A stretch of 64,000 nt of DNA from assembly GCA_913057785.1 (NCBI GenBank), contig CAJXPD010000006.1:1-64000 (forward strand). Direction: 5' to 3'. Source of the DNA: an uncultured Lewinella sp. GTDB taxonomy: Bacteria > Bacteroidota > Bacteroidia > Chitinophagales > Saprospiraceae. The notes under the pieces were generated by a model, which saw only the letters and a list, made by a program, of their open reading frames with translations, was not told the origin of the DNA and did not search any database. This document shows positions 52,270 through 60,102 of the stretch, piece by piece. Position 1 is the stretch's first letter. Each line of letters starts with the position of its first letter. Made by a program: the position numbers and the translations under genes.

Positions 52270-53268
52270 ATGAAAACCACCTACTTCAACATTTGCTTAT
52301 TGGGCATTGTCCTCTCGTCCTTTTACCATTGTACCCCAAGCCCATCTCCCAATGAGCCCCAAGCAAAGCAGGTTAGCCTCATAGAAACCCATCATCAGGT
52401 TACGGACTTGAAGATCGCAACGCTATCGACGATGCTAGCCAATCGCGGAATTGGTGAATGGGGATACGCTGCTCTAGTGGAAGCGGACGGGCGTCAACTG
52501 CTCTTTGATACGGGCCAGCGTCCGGAAACGGTATTGAAAAATGCGGAGGAATTAGGCTTTGATCTACACGAGGTAGAGGATGTTTTCCTTAGTCACAATC
52601 ACGGTGATCATACCGGGGGATTACTGAGTCTGCGCGAAAAACTAAAGGTATTGAATCCTAAGGCCATGTCCAGAGTACACGTTGGCAAAGGGATATTTGC
52701 TCAAAGGATTAATGGTGGAAATCGGATGCAAGAGATGAAACAGCAATTGGAAGCGGATGGCGTTGAGATCATTATTTATGAAAAACCTACGGAGCTGTTT
52801 CCAGGGGTTTGGATTACTGGCCCTGTGGAAAGGATTCATGATGAGAAGAATTACGGGCAAGGAGGTCGCATCTATACTGAAGACGGAGAAATTGTAGATA
52901 ATATTCCTGAGGATCAATCCCTGGCCATTAATACCGATAAAGGCTTCGTAGTCCTCGCCGGCTGTGGTCATGCGGGGATCATCAACACCTTGGATTACGT
53001 CAAATCTACCATACAGGACAAGAACATTTTTGCCGTGGTAGGTGGCTTTCATTTGGTATCTGCCAGCGACGAACATCTGGCATGGACAGCCAAGCACCTA
53101 CAGGACTTTGACGTAGAAAAGATTGTCGGTGCCCATTGTACCGGACTGCATGCCCTCTACAGTCTTAAAGAATCATTGGCCCTTAGTCGTGAAGATGCCG
53201 TAGTGGGTTCCGTTGGCGATTATTTTGACCTGAAAGATGGCATCCATGCAGGGATTATTGCACGATAG
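52270..53268 (+). CDS. Exported metallo-beta-lactamase-fold hydrolase
   Basis: 332 residues. The N-terminus (TTYFNICLLGIVLSSFYHC) is a lipoprotein-like signal with an imperfect lipobox. The MBL core shows LLFDTGQRPETVLKNA, the zinc motif FLSHNHGDHTGG, a histidine in LAGCGHAGIINTLDYV, GGFHLV and VGAHCTG. The spacing fits the subfamily named after the 7,8-dihydropterin-6-methyl-dihydromethanopterin-related synthases, but in bacteria the substrate is unknown. It lies in a tight run with the App1-like, macro-domain and AraC genes (gaps 27, 60 and 10 bp), so one transcript is likely. Confidence 0.87.
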   Translation: MKTTYFNICLLGIVLSSFYHCTPSPSPNEPQAKQVSLIETHHQVTDLKIATLSTMLANRGIGEWGYAALVEADGRQLLFDTGQRPETVLKNAEELGFDLHEVEDVFLSHNHGDHTGGLLSLREKLKVLNPKAMSRVHVGKGIFAQRINGGNRMQEMKQQLEADGVEIIIYEKPTELFPGVWITGPVERIHDEKNYGQGGRIYTEDGEIVDNIPEDQSLAINTDKGFVVLAGCGHAGIINTLDYVKSTIQDKNIFAVVGGFHLVSASDEHLAWTAKHLQDFDVEKIVGAHCTGLHALYSLKESLALSREDAVVGSVGDYFDLKDGIHAGIIAR

Positions 53269-53328
53269 GTATTGCAGGTTCAGGTTGAAGCCTTCCTCAC
53301 CGGGCAATTCCTATCAAAAGCTATCAAT

Positions 53329-53787
53329 ATGAAAGAAATGGAAGGAGATTTAATTCAACTAGCTTTAGCGGGTGAGTTTGACGTGATCATTCATGGTTGC
53401 AATTGTTTCTGTACTATGGGAGCAGGAATAGCCTTATCTATTAAGCGTATTTTCCCGGAGGCTTATCAAGCAGATCTAGCTACCGAAGCCGGGGATCGAT
53501 CGAAATTAGGAACCATTAGTTGGGCCAAACATACAAAGGATGGAAGGGAACTAATTATTGTCAATGGGTATACTCAATATAACTGGAAAGGGAGAGGCGT
53601 AAAGGTAGATTATGAAGCCGTAGAACAAGTCTTCCAGCTGGTCAAGGAAGTATTTACGGGTAAAAGAATCGGTTATCCTGCCATAGGGGCAGGTTTAGCC
53701 GGCGGAGATTGGCAGAAAATCGAAGGGATTATCAAAGAGGCCTTAGCAGGTGAGGATCATACCTTTGTGAAGTACAAACCAAAGTAA
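53329..53787 (+). CDS. Macro-domain protein
   Basis: 152 residues from the ATG at 53329 (MKEMEGDLIQLALAGEFDVI); a TTG start 19 codons further up adds residues absent from the family. Macro-domain features: FDVIIHGCNCFCTMGAGIAL for the ADP-ribose-binding loop and IGYPAIGAGLAGGDWQKIEGII for the second phosphate loop. It resembles stand-alone macro domains (Poa1-like), which bind or hydrolyse ADP-ribose derivatives such as ADP-ribose 1''-phosphate. Cytosolic. It is followed by the AraC fusion gene after 10 bp. Confidence 0.9.
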   Translation: MKEMEGDLIQLALAGEFDVIIHGCNCFCTMGAGIALSIKRIFPEAYQADLATEAGDRSKLGTISWAKHTKDGRELIIVNGYTQYNWKGRGVKVDYEAVEQVFQLVKEVFTGKRIGYPAIGAGLAGGDWQKIEGIIKEALAGEDHTFVKYKPK

Positions 53788-53797
53788 GCCAAATTCA

Positions 53798-55219
53798 ATG
53801 CGGGAGAAATCCAACAAGACCAAAACGGAGTACATCAAACGCATAACTGATGTACTAGATTTCATTGAACAGAATTTGGATGCTGATCTATCACTTGAGA
53901 AGCTATCAAAAAAAGCTTGCTATTCCTCCTTTCATTTCCATAGAGTATTTTCTGCGGTAGTTGGTGAAAATCTAAACCAATTCGTCACTCGAAAAAGAGT
54001 GGAACGAATAGCATCCATCCTTCTTGTTTATACGGACAAGTCCATCAAGGAACTCGCCTATACTTACGGATTCAATAGTGAAAGCTCATTTTCAAGAACG
54101 TTCAAACAATTTTATGGGGTCACCCCTACCATGTTTAAGTCCAAGGGGAAAAACGCACTTAGCAAGATCGGTATAGACCCATTTTCATTGGAAGAATACA
54201 TTTGTAGCATTGATGAAACGCAAAAATGGTTACACATGAATGCTCAAATAGAGGTAAAACAGCTACCGGAAATGAACCTGCTTGGTATCATGCAAATTGG
54301 AGAATTTGAGAAAATGGGTAGTCTCTTCGAAAAGTTGATGAAATGGGGTACCCAAAAGGGAATCTTGAATCCCTTTGGGTTTAAAGCGATTACCATTTAC
54401 CATGACAACCCAAACGTCACGCAACTGGAAAAATCAAGATTTAGTGCCTGCATTACTGTGGATCAGGAGACGGAAGGGGAAGGAGAAATTAGAACTCTTA
54501 AAATTTCAAAAGGTAAGTACGCCGTGGGGCACTTTGAAATCGATGCAACTGATATCCCAAAGGCTTGGCAAAGTATGCTAGTGTGGGTCATGGAGAATGA
54601 TTACAGGTTTAGGGACGGAGACTTTTTCGAGGCCTACCTAAATGACCATACAACTCATCCCGAACAGAAGTTCATCCTAGAGATCAGCATTCCCATCGAA
54701 GGGGAAGGCAGGGCCGAAGTTGACACGGTGAATGAAGGGATCAAGGAGCAGGTCCCAAATTGTGACGCCCCAAGCGGAGAAGACCAAGGACCAATAGATT
54801 ATGGTCAGGCCATCACATATATGAAGGCCTTGCGGCTATTCTTTCAAAAAACATATGGTACCCTCTTCAGCTATGGCGCCATTTATCTTGGTAATCCGGA
54901 TTTTTCCTACTTCTCCCTAACTCCAGCTGCATTGAAAAAACTAAAACTGAAATTCGTCATCGTATGTGATCATAAAGCGTCGCAATTCACAATCTGCCTG
55001 TCTGGTCAAAACAAGGATATCCGCAAAAAATACTGGAAGCTATTCAAAGGTAGTGACTGGGATAAGTACGAGGTGGTCGAATCTATTGAAAAAAGTCTAT
55101 CCATTATCGACCACCCTCTACTTATAGGACCTAATCTTCAAGACCCAGACGTATTGACCAAGCAGATCGAAACCGAATCGTTGAAGTTTATGGATGAAAT
55201 TACTGCGGTTCTGCAATGA
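53798..55219 (+). CDS. AraC - GyrI-like - DUF7000 three-domain regulator
   Basis: 473 residues. Residues about 12-118 are an AraC DNA-binding domain at the N-terminus (LEKLSKKACYSSFHFHRVFS, KELAYTYGFNSESSFSRTFK). Residues about 150-310 are a GyrI-like small-molecule-binding domain (IEVKQLPEMNLLGIMQIGEF, KYAVGHFEIDATDIPKAWQS, LEISIPIE). Residues about 335-473 resemble the DUF7000 family: AITYMKALRLFFQKTYGTLF, DFSYFSLTPAALKKLKLKFV, KKYWKLFKGSDWDKYEVV and KQIETESLKFMDEI. The first two are a well-known ligand-responsive layout; the third is an unusual addition. The gene ends the App1/MBL/macro cluster. Confidence 0.85.
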   Translation: MREKSNKTKTEYIKRITDVLDFIEQNLDADLSLEKLSKKACYSSFHFHRVFSAVVGENLNQFVTRKRVERIASILLVYTDKSIKELAYTYGFNSESSFSRTFKQFYGVTPTMFKSKGKNALSKIGIDPFSLEEYICSIDETQKWLHMNAQIEVKQLPEMNLLGIMQIGEFEKMGSLFEKLMKWGTQKGILNPFGFKAITIYHDNPNVTQLEKSRFSACITVDQETEGEGEIRTLKISKGKYAVGHFEIDATDIPKAWQSMLVWVMENDYRFRDGDFFEAYLNDHTTHPEQKFILEISIPIEGEGRAEVDTVNEGIKEQVPNCDAPSGEDQGPIDYGQAITYMKALRLFFQKTYGTLFSYGAIYLGNPDFSYFSLTPAALKKLKLKFVIVCDHKASQFTICLSGQNKDIRKKYWKLFKGSDWDKYEVVESIEKSLSIIDHPLLIGPNLQDPDVLTKQIETESLKFMDEITAVLQ

Positions 55220-55264
55220 TCGTTTTGTTTAATAAAGGCACCTCAGCCGCACTATCTGTGCACA

Positions 55265-56557
55265 TCAAAAACTTCTATACTTCGAAGACAACAGCAAATT
55301 CGCCTCCGCTTGCTTAAACTGCGAGGTCTCATTCTTCCAATGCAAGGTTTTGTTGGGGAAGCGATTGGCTACCACGCCTAGCAAAATAGCTTCTGATAGG
55401 CGAGCCGCGTAAGAAAATGGAGCACTGCATTCATCCTTCCCAAGACAGGCATCTACGAACTGATGATAGTGATTGTGTTTTTCTAATTCTGGAAAGTCAA
55501 TCTCTTCGTATTGGCCATTGACAATCAGCTTGGGGTAATCAATATGCGGTAGCAGTAGACGCCCCTTTTCTCCGATAAACATCGCCCCTTGTCCAGGCAA
55601 TTTATCTCCATTGGGCATGCGCAAATCCTTGTGCGTGTCCGGAGCGCCAGGGCCATCATACCACACCCACTTGAGTCGCTTAGTCGTATATTCTGTTCCT
55701 GGAAACTTATAGGTAACCACATTATTCTCCGGATGGCCGAATCCATTGGGTTGTCGACATTCAGTCTTGATGGTTTTCGGGACATCTAACGCCAGGGCTG
55801 TGTAGGGCGTGTCAAAGATATGAACGCCCATATCCCCTAAAGTGCCGCAACCGTAATCCAGTAATTTTCGCCAATTTCCTGGATGATATATCTTGTCTTT
55901 GTAAGGGCGTTCGGGTGAAGTGCCCAGCCATAGATTCCAATCTAGATGCTTGGGTATGGGATCGCTACCCTGCGGCGCTGGACCATTATACCCCCAGTTC
56001 TTATTGGACCAAGCTCGTACCGTTTTCACCTTTCCGATCAAGCCGGATTGAATGAGCTTCACCGTGCCGCGATACTGATTCCAGGAGTGGATCTGAATAC
56101 CCATCTGCGTAACGAGCTTATTATCGGCAGCCAGTTTTCGCATGGCCCTGGCTTCAGATACATGATGCGTCAGTGGCTTCTGGCAATAGACGGGTTTACC
56201 CAATTCCATGGCTCGAATCGAGGCGGGAGCATGCGTATGATCAGGAGTAGAAACGATTACGGCATCAATCTCACTCCCCATTTCATCAAAAAGCTTCCTG
56301 TAATCGGTATATGTCTTAGCTCCAGGATGTTTTTTCTTAGCTGCTGCTAAGTTCTTGGCATCTACATCACATAGCGCCGTCACTCTTACCAACTCATGAG
56401 TCGAAATAGATTTTAAATCCGCATTACCCATTCCGCCTACCCCAATGTGCGCGGTTCTCAAATGGGTGTTTTTTGTCAAAGCCCAAACGGAGGAGGGAAG
56501 AAAGGTAACGGAAGAGGCTATGATAGCCGACTTTTTCAGGAAATCTCTTTTTTTCAT
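55265..56557 (-). CDS. Exported Gfo/Idh/MocA-family oxidoreductase (second copy in the window)
   Basis: 430 residues. The N-terminus MKKRDFLKKSAIIASSVTFL is Tat-like. A Rossmann fold follows with AHIGVGGMGNADLKSI and VSTPDHTHAPASI, then the variant family motif KPVYCQKPLTHHVSEA near residue 130, where Q replaces the usual E of EKP. The C-terminal domain has the GCGTLGDMGVHIFDTPYTAL segment. This is the subgroup common in Planctomycetes and Bacteroidota, thought to act on sugars in the periplasm. It is only distantly similar to the copy at 19332-20636 and is monocistronic. Confidence 0.9.
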   Translation of the reverse strand: MKKRDFLKKSAIIASSVTFLPSSVWALTKNTHLRTAHIGVGGMGNADLKSISTHELVRVTALCDVDAKNLAAAKKKHPGAKTYTDYRKLFDEMGSEIDAVIVSTPDHTHAPASIRAMELGKPVYCQKPLTHHVSEARAMRKLAADNKLVTQMGIQIHSWNQYRGTVKLIQSGLIGKVKTVRAWSNKNWGYNGPAPQGSDPIPKHLDWNLWLGTSPERPYKDKIYHPGNWRKLLDYGCGTLGDMGVHIFDTPYTALALDVPKTIKTECRQPNGFGHPENNVVTYKFPGTEYTTKRLKWVWYDGPGAPDTHKDLRMPNGDKLPGQGAMFIGEKGRLLLPHIDYPKLIVNGQYEEIDFPELEKHNHYHQFVDACLGKDECSAPFSYAARLSEAILLGVVANRFPNKTLHWKNETSQFKQAEANLLLSSKYRSF

Positions 56558-56866
56558 GTCTTGCCTTGCTTAAAGTGGTTGATCTAGAAGGTAATTAGAG
56601 CCTAAACAGACTCTAGCACTAAAAGTACATATTTGCGCCTTAGGGCTGGTTATGCAAAGGCAGAAAAACGACGGTTCATTTTTATTGACATCAGGGAAAT
56701 GTGCCAGCGAACGCAGGTGTACGATGTAGGTATAGCAAACTAAAAAGCTGTAGTAATGCCTTGTGTTAATTTCTCTCCTTCAATCCCTTGTGTATCAAAA
56801 GATACCGTCTTTTATAGTCAGGCTGTTTAATTTTATAGAACAACAAAACAATTAAAACCGATAATT
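56558..56866. other. Divergent non-coding stretch before the DUF2892 gene
   Basis: 309 bp. No exact TAnnTTTG element and no hairpin of note on either strand; only very short frames. Confidence 0.3.
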
Positions 56867-57115
56867 ATGACAGCTTCTAACAACCTTACCACTGCTCAAA
56901 GAGATATTGCTAAAGTAAGAACTCATGATGCCATCGTTGGCCTTCTGTATTTAGCCTCCGTTAGTTTGGCCTTCCAGTTTGGGATACAATGGCTCTATAT
57001 TGCGCTGGCCGTTGGTGTGTTGCAAATCATCAGTCCATTCACAAAATTCTGTCCGGTATACGCAGTATTAAATAAACTCATGCCAGACTCAACGCCCATG
57101 CAGAACGGGAAATAG
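56867..57115 (+). CDS. YgaP-like (DUF2892) small membrane protein
   Basis: 82 residues. Two membrane helices (about 24-44 and 46-60: IVGLLYLASVSLAFQFG and WLYIALAVGVLQIIS), then the FTKFCPVYAVLNKLM segment. The pattern G-x-C-P or F-C-P-x-Y with one cysteine is the hallmark of DUF2892 (PF11127), the membrane part of the YgaP rhodanese. Here the rhodanese domain is absent. It is followed 66 bp later by a Crp/Fnr regulator, a pairing seen with sulfide or persulfide genes in Bacteroidota. Confidence 0.85.
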   Translation: MTASNNLTTAQRDIAKVRTHDAIVGLLYLASVSLAFQFGIQWLYIALAVGVLQIISPFTKFCPVYAVLNKLMPDSTPMQNGK

Positions 57116-57181
57116 CCTATGTTTTAGTAGGAATCAAGCATATTAAAGACGATCTTTAGTATTCATGAACCCCTACTAGCT

Positions 57182-57808
57182 ATGACCCTAAACCAACTTA
57201 ATCTTGAAAAAGAGCTCATCGAAGAACTCCACAACTGTCAAATCATTGTTGTAGACGAACAGGTCGTCTTGGCCGAGTCTGGAAAATACATGAAGATGAT
57301 TCCTTTGGTACTGGACGGCCTGATCCGAGTCTTCCGTAATGATTACGACCGGAATAGAGAAATACTCCTTTATTACATTCCCGCAGGACAGACTTGTATG
57401 ATGTCTTTGGTAGCTAGCTTTGCCGAGATGAAAAGTCAGGTACACGCCATCACGGAAAGAAAATCTAAGCTATTACTGATTCCTACTACCAAGGTGAGAG
57501 AATGGCAGATCAAATATTCGAAATGGAATCAATTCATCATTAATACCTTTCTTGGGCGATATACGGAGTTGTTAAACACCATCAATGACCTTAGTTTCAA
57601 GCACATTGATGAAAGAGTATACAATTATCTCGTTCAATATCGCCATCGCTATGGCGAGAATCGAGTGAAACTGACCCACCAGAAATTAGCCAATGAACTA
57701 GGAACCACTCGGGTAGTAATATCGAGAATATTAAAAGATCTCGAGAAGCAAGGTCAGATCAAATTAATGAGAGGGGAGATTCAACTCACCCATTTGGTGG
57801 CGAAATAA
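57182..57808 (+). CDS. Crp/Fnr-family transcriptional regulator
   Basis: 208 residues. The N-terminal beta-roll (about 20-115) has IPLVLDGLIRVFRND and EILLYYIPAGQTCMMSLVASF. This version lacks the GE-x-x-RS-type phosphate cassette, so cAMP binding is unlikely; a CMMS cysteine (near residue 78) could be a redox or persulfide sensor. The C-terminal winged helix-turn-helix is VKLTHQKLANELGTTRVVISRILKDLEKQG. It probably regulates the DUF2892 gene just upstream on the same strand. Confidence 0.9.
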   Translation: MTLNQLNLEKELIEELHNCQIIVVDEQVVLAESGKYMKMIPLVLDGLIRVFRNDYDRNREILLYYIPAGQTCMMSLVASFAEMKSQVHAITERKSKLLLIPTTKVREWQIKYSKWNQFIINTFLGRYTELLNTINDLSFKHIDERVYNYLVQYRHRYGENRVKLTHQKLANELGTTRVVISRILKDLEKQGQIKLMRGEIQLTHLVAK

Positions 57809-57851
57809 CAAGATTATTTAGGACCAGACTGAAACTAGCAACTTGAGCCTA

Positions 57852-58013
57852 TTATTCCTCCTGAGCTGCCGTATTCAATTGCGAAGCAGCTTGCTCTTGT
57901 ATCTTACTAATCAGTGCAAAGACTTGCTTGAAGGGCTGATTGCCTAGCGCTTCCAATATTTGATTGGTTTCCTCTACGGTTAGAACTAGTTTAATCTCTT
58001 TTTTGATTTGCAT
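57852..58013 (-). CDS. Conserved small protein (53 residues)
   Basis: The frame from the ATG at 58013 to TAA at 57852 encodes 53 residues. It starts MQIKKEIKLVLTVEETNQIL, then EALGNQPFKQVFALISKIQE, and ends QAASQLNTAAQEE. The pattern (I/L)ILEALG-x-x-PF-x-x-V-x-x-LI-x-KIQ-x-QA-x-x-QL occurs in small proteins of Bacteroidota and some phages as I recall it; the function is unknown. It is helical, amphipathic and lacks a signal peptide. A minus-strand -7 element (58064-58071) lies 51 bp upstream, which supports expression. It converges on the Crp gene. Confidence 0.75.
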   Translation of the reverse strand: MQIKKEIKLVLTVEETNQILEALGNQPFKQVFALISKIQEQAASQLNTAAQEE

Positions 58014-58063
58014 GCTTTGAGTTTTTAAGAATTCGATTCACGGCATTCAAGACGCTTACTTTA

Positions 58064-58071
58064 CAAAGGTA
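58064..58071 (-). promoter_or_regulatory. -7 element of the 53-residue protein gene
   Basis: Reads TACCTTTG on the minus strand, an exact match to TAnnTTTG, with a predicted start near 58058, about 45 nt before the ATG at 58013. No clear -33 box. Confidence 0.45.
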
Positions 58072-58335
58072 ATGTGCTTCTCCTTCCCTTCTTCCACATC
58101 TTAATGTGGCTCCCTACCCGCTGTACATAGATCCGGCATCTTAATGATCTTGGTGCGGTATCTTTGGATTCTTCCCGCATATCAAATGGCAAAAGGATTC
58201 ACACCAAAACCCATAACCCACTATAAACCAATTATCTACACAAAACAAGACTTGGTTTTCCATTTATAAACTCACTTTTCTGTAATTGACCTACCGGAAA
58301 ATTAATCACAAATTAGCCCTGCATACCAAAGCCTT

Positions 58336-58680
58336 AGTCAACAGAAACTGACGGCCTGTTGACTGCTTAGAAGAGCTAGAGGCTACCCCCCTGATTGTCC
58401 CCCCTATAGGAGTACGTTGAGACTGCCACCGGCAATTGTCCGGCGTACTCCCATTATTCATGCTTGGCATTTGCTTCAGCAGACGCCTAGCCTAAACCAG
58501 CTTTTTTGACATTATAATTCAGTAGGACCTCTTTAACAATCGTATTAATCCAGTGGTATTACAAGCGCTGTTTCGCTTGGATTTTATTTAGCCCGGATTA
58601 ATACTAAGTCTCGGCTGGTGGTAGGTCTTGAATTCGTATACGGAATCAGTTACTCCCACTAGCCTTTACTTTTTTCTTCG
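58336..58680 (+). ncRNA. Candidate structured non-coding RNA
   Basis: The 833-bp gap 58014-58846 holds no open frame above about 60 codons on the + strand and only an unlikely one on the minus strand. It contains a series of perfect stems: 58336-58344/58356-58364 (9 bp, AGTCAACAG); 58409-58416/58444-58451 (8 bp, GGAGTACG) with an inner CCGG/CCGG stem adjoining it; 58542-58551/58595-58604 (10 bp, GTATTAATCC) enclosing CAAGCG/CGCTTG; and 58613-58621/58656-58664, followed by a T-rich tract. TATCTTTG at 58159-58166 is a possible -7 element. I match it to no known RNA family. The rest of the gap shows nothing clear. Confidence 0.4.
58613..58678 (+). terminator. Terminator-like hairpin upstream of the ABC ATPase gene
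   Basis: GGCTGGTGG (58613-58621) pairs with CCACTAGCC (58656-58664) over 9 bp with one G-T wobble. The loop holds a second small stem around GTATAC. TTTACTTTTTTCTT follows at once. No coding gene precedes it on the + strand within 800 bp, so it most simply ends a non-coding transcript. Confidence 0.5.
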
Positions 58681-58846
58681 CTGGGGTTCAAGTAGGCGGA
58701 GGCATCCCCTGTCTAACAATACCTCCATATACCATATCCTGTCCTAAGTACCCCAAAATGCCGCTTTGGTCGAAAATCAAGTCCTTTTGTCGAGCAAAGC
58801 GCCTTGATCTTGCTACTTTTATCATCGAAGAAGATCACCTGTACAC

Positions 58847-59740
58847 ATGAATATCTCAATCCAAGATCTAAATAAGGTTTACCCGAATGGGAATCATGCA
58901 CTGAAAGATGTCAATATCGAGATCAATGAAGGCATGTTTGGACTCTTAGGGCCCAATGGGGCTGGCAAGTCAAGTCTAATGAGGATTTTGGTGACCCTGA
59001 TGAAGCCCAGTAGTGGAAGGGTCTTGGTCAATGGAAAAGACACAGCCAAGCATCGAGATTATGTGCGCAGTATGTTGGGGTATCTCCCACAAGACTTTAG
59101 CTTCTTCTCTAATTTGAAGACCTACGAGTTTCTTGACTATGCTGCTCGATTATCGGGCATGAGTAGTGGTAAAAAGCGAAGGGCTGCGGTGGATAAGATG
59201 TTGGAGGAAGTAGCGCTCTTCGATGTGCGGAATCGGAAGGCAGGAAAACTATCCGGTGGGATGAAAAGAAGGCTCGGAATTGCCCAGGCCTTGATCAATG
59301 ATCCCAAGATTGTGATCGTTGATGAGCCCACTACGGGATTGGACCCTGAAGAACGGATTCGTTTCAGAAACTTGTTGGCACGCATTAGTTCACAGGATGT
59401 AATCATCATTCTCTCTACACATATTGTTGCAGACATTTCGAGCACTTGCGAACACATGGCTCTATTAAACCGGGGGCAGGTAGCCTTTACTGGATCTCCC
59501 GAAGAAATCATCCGACAAGCTGAAGGTCATGTTTGGTCGCTATATGTGGACGAGAAAGAATACGTAGAAGTCAACCAGAAATACCAGGTCATTGCTACTG
59601 TCATGCAAAAAGATGGTTGGAAAGTGACGGTAGTGGGTGATGAGGTGCTCGGCTACGATGCCGAACCCGTAAGCCCAAACCTGGAACATGCCTATGTATA
59701 TTTTGTGGAACATACACTCAAGAATCGAATTTTAGTATAA
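58847..59740 (+). CDS. ABC transporter ATP-binding protein
   Basis: 297 residues. Walker A GPNGAGKSSL, Q-loop LPQDFSFFSN, signature LSGGMKRRLGIAQAL, Walker B IVIVDEPTTGLD and H-loop STHIV are all present and intact. It is of the ABC-2 exporter type. The C-terminal 80 residues form an extra domain (HVWSLYVDEKEYVEVNQKY) seen in ATPases paired with ABC-2 permeases fused to peptidase-like domains. The permease gene follows after a 362-bp gap, which is long for an operon. Confidence 0.94.
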   Translation: MNISIQDLNKVYPNGNHALKDVNIEINEGMFGLLGPNGAGKSSLMRILVTLMKPSSGRVLVNGKDTAKHRDYVRSMLGYLPQDFSFFSNLKTYEFLDYAARLSGMSSGKKRRAAVDKMLEEVALFDVRNRKAGKLSGGMKRRLGIAQALINDPKIVIVDEPTTGLDPEERIRFRNLLARISSQDVIIILSTHIVADISSTCEHMALLNRGQVAFTGSPEEIIRQAEGHVWSLYVDEKEYVEVNQKYQVIATVMQKDGWKVTVVGDEVLGYDAEPVSPNLEHAYVYFVEHTLKNRILV

Positions 59741-60102
59741 GCATTTATACTAGAAGAATCCCAAACCACGGCTACACTCAGTCGGAAAAAGTGTATTTTC
59801 CAAATCCTCCCGAGTTATCAAATCGCCGTCGGGAGGTCCGTCGAAGGCCTTAATGGAAGAAGGTCCTCGACCTGGATTGGCGATAGAATTATCATTTTTG
59901 GAAGTGGAATCACATTAGGTAATAACTCAGTACTAATGAGTTGCTCCTATGGCGTTAGCTGTCGCATCGGCCACGCCTGGGCCATAGCTTAGTCCTCGAG
60001 TTCTCCCTAGTGGATAAGAGTTGTAGCTATTGTTGAAACAAGCAGTTACCTCTGGATCGTGCCGGTTAGGGCACCATTGTAAATTATTTCAAACAATTAC
60101 CA
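59741..60102. other. Hairpin-rich gap between the ABC ATPase and permease genes
   Basis: 362 bp with no gene. Perfect stems: GGAAAA/TTTTCC (59784-59801), CCTCCCGA/TCGGGAGG (59806-59836), AACTCA/TGAGTT (59924-59942), CTATGGC/GCCATAG (59947-59987) with an alternative GGCGT/ACGCC pairing inside, and GTGCC/GGCAC (60059-60074). No T-run follows any of them, so none looks like a plain terminator. No sequence shared with 58336-58680 was found by eye. Confidence 0.4.

Noticed and set aside
58680..58720. tRNA-like GGGGTTCAAGTAGGC segment
   Set aside because: It resembles a T-arm, but no acceptor, D or anticodon stems can be formed around it.
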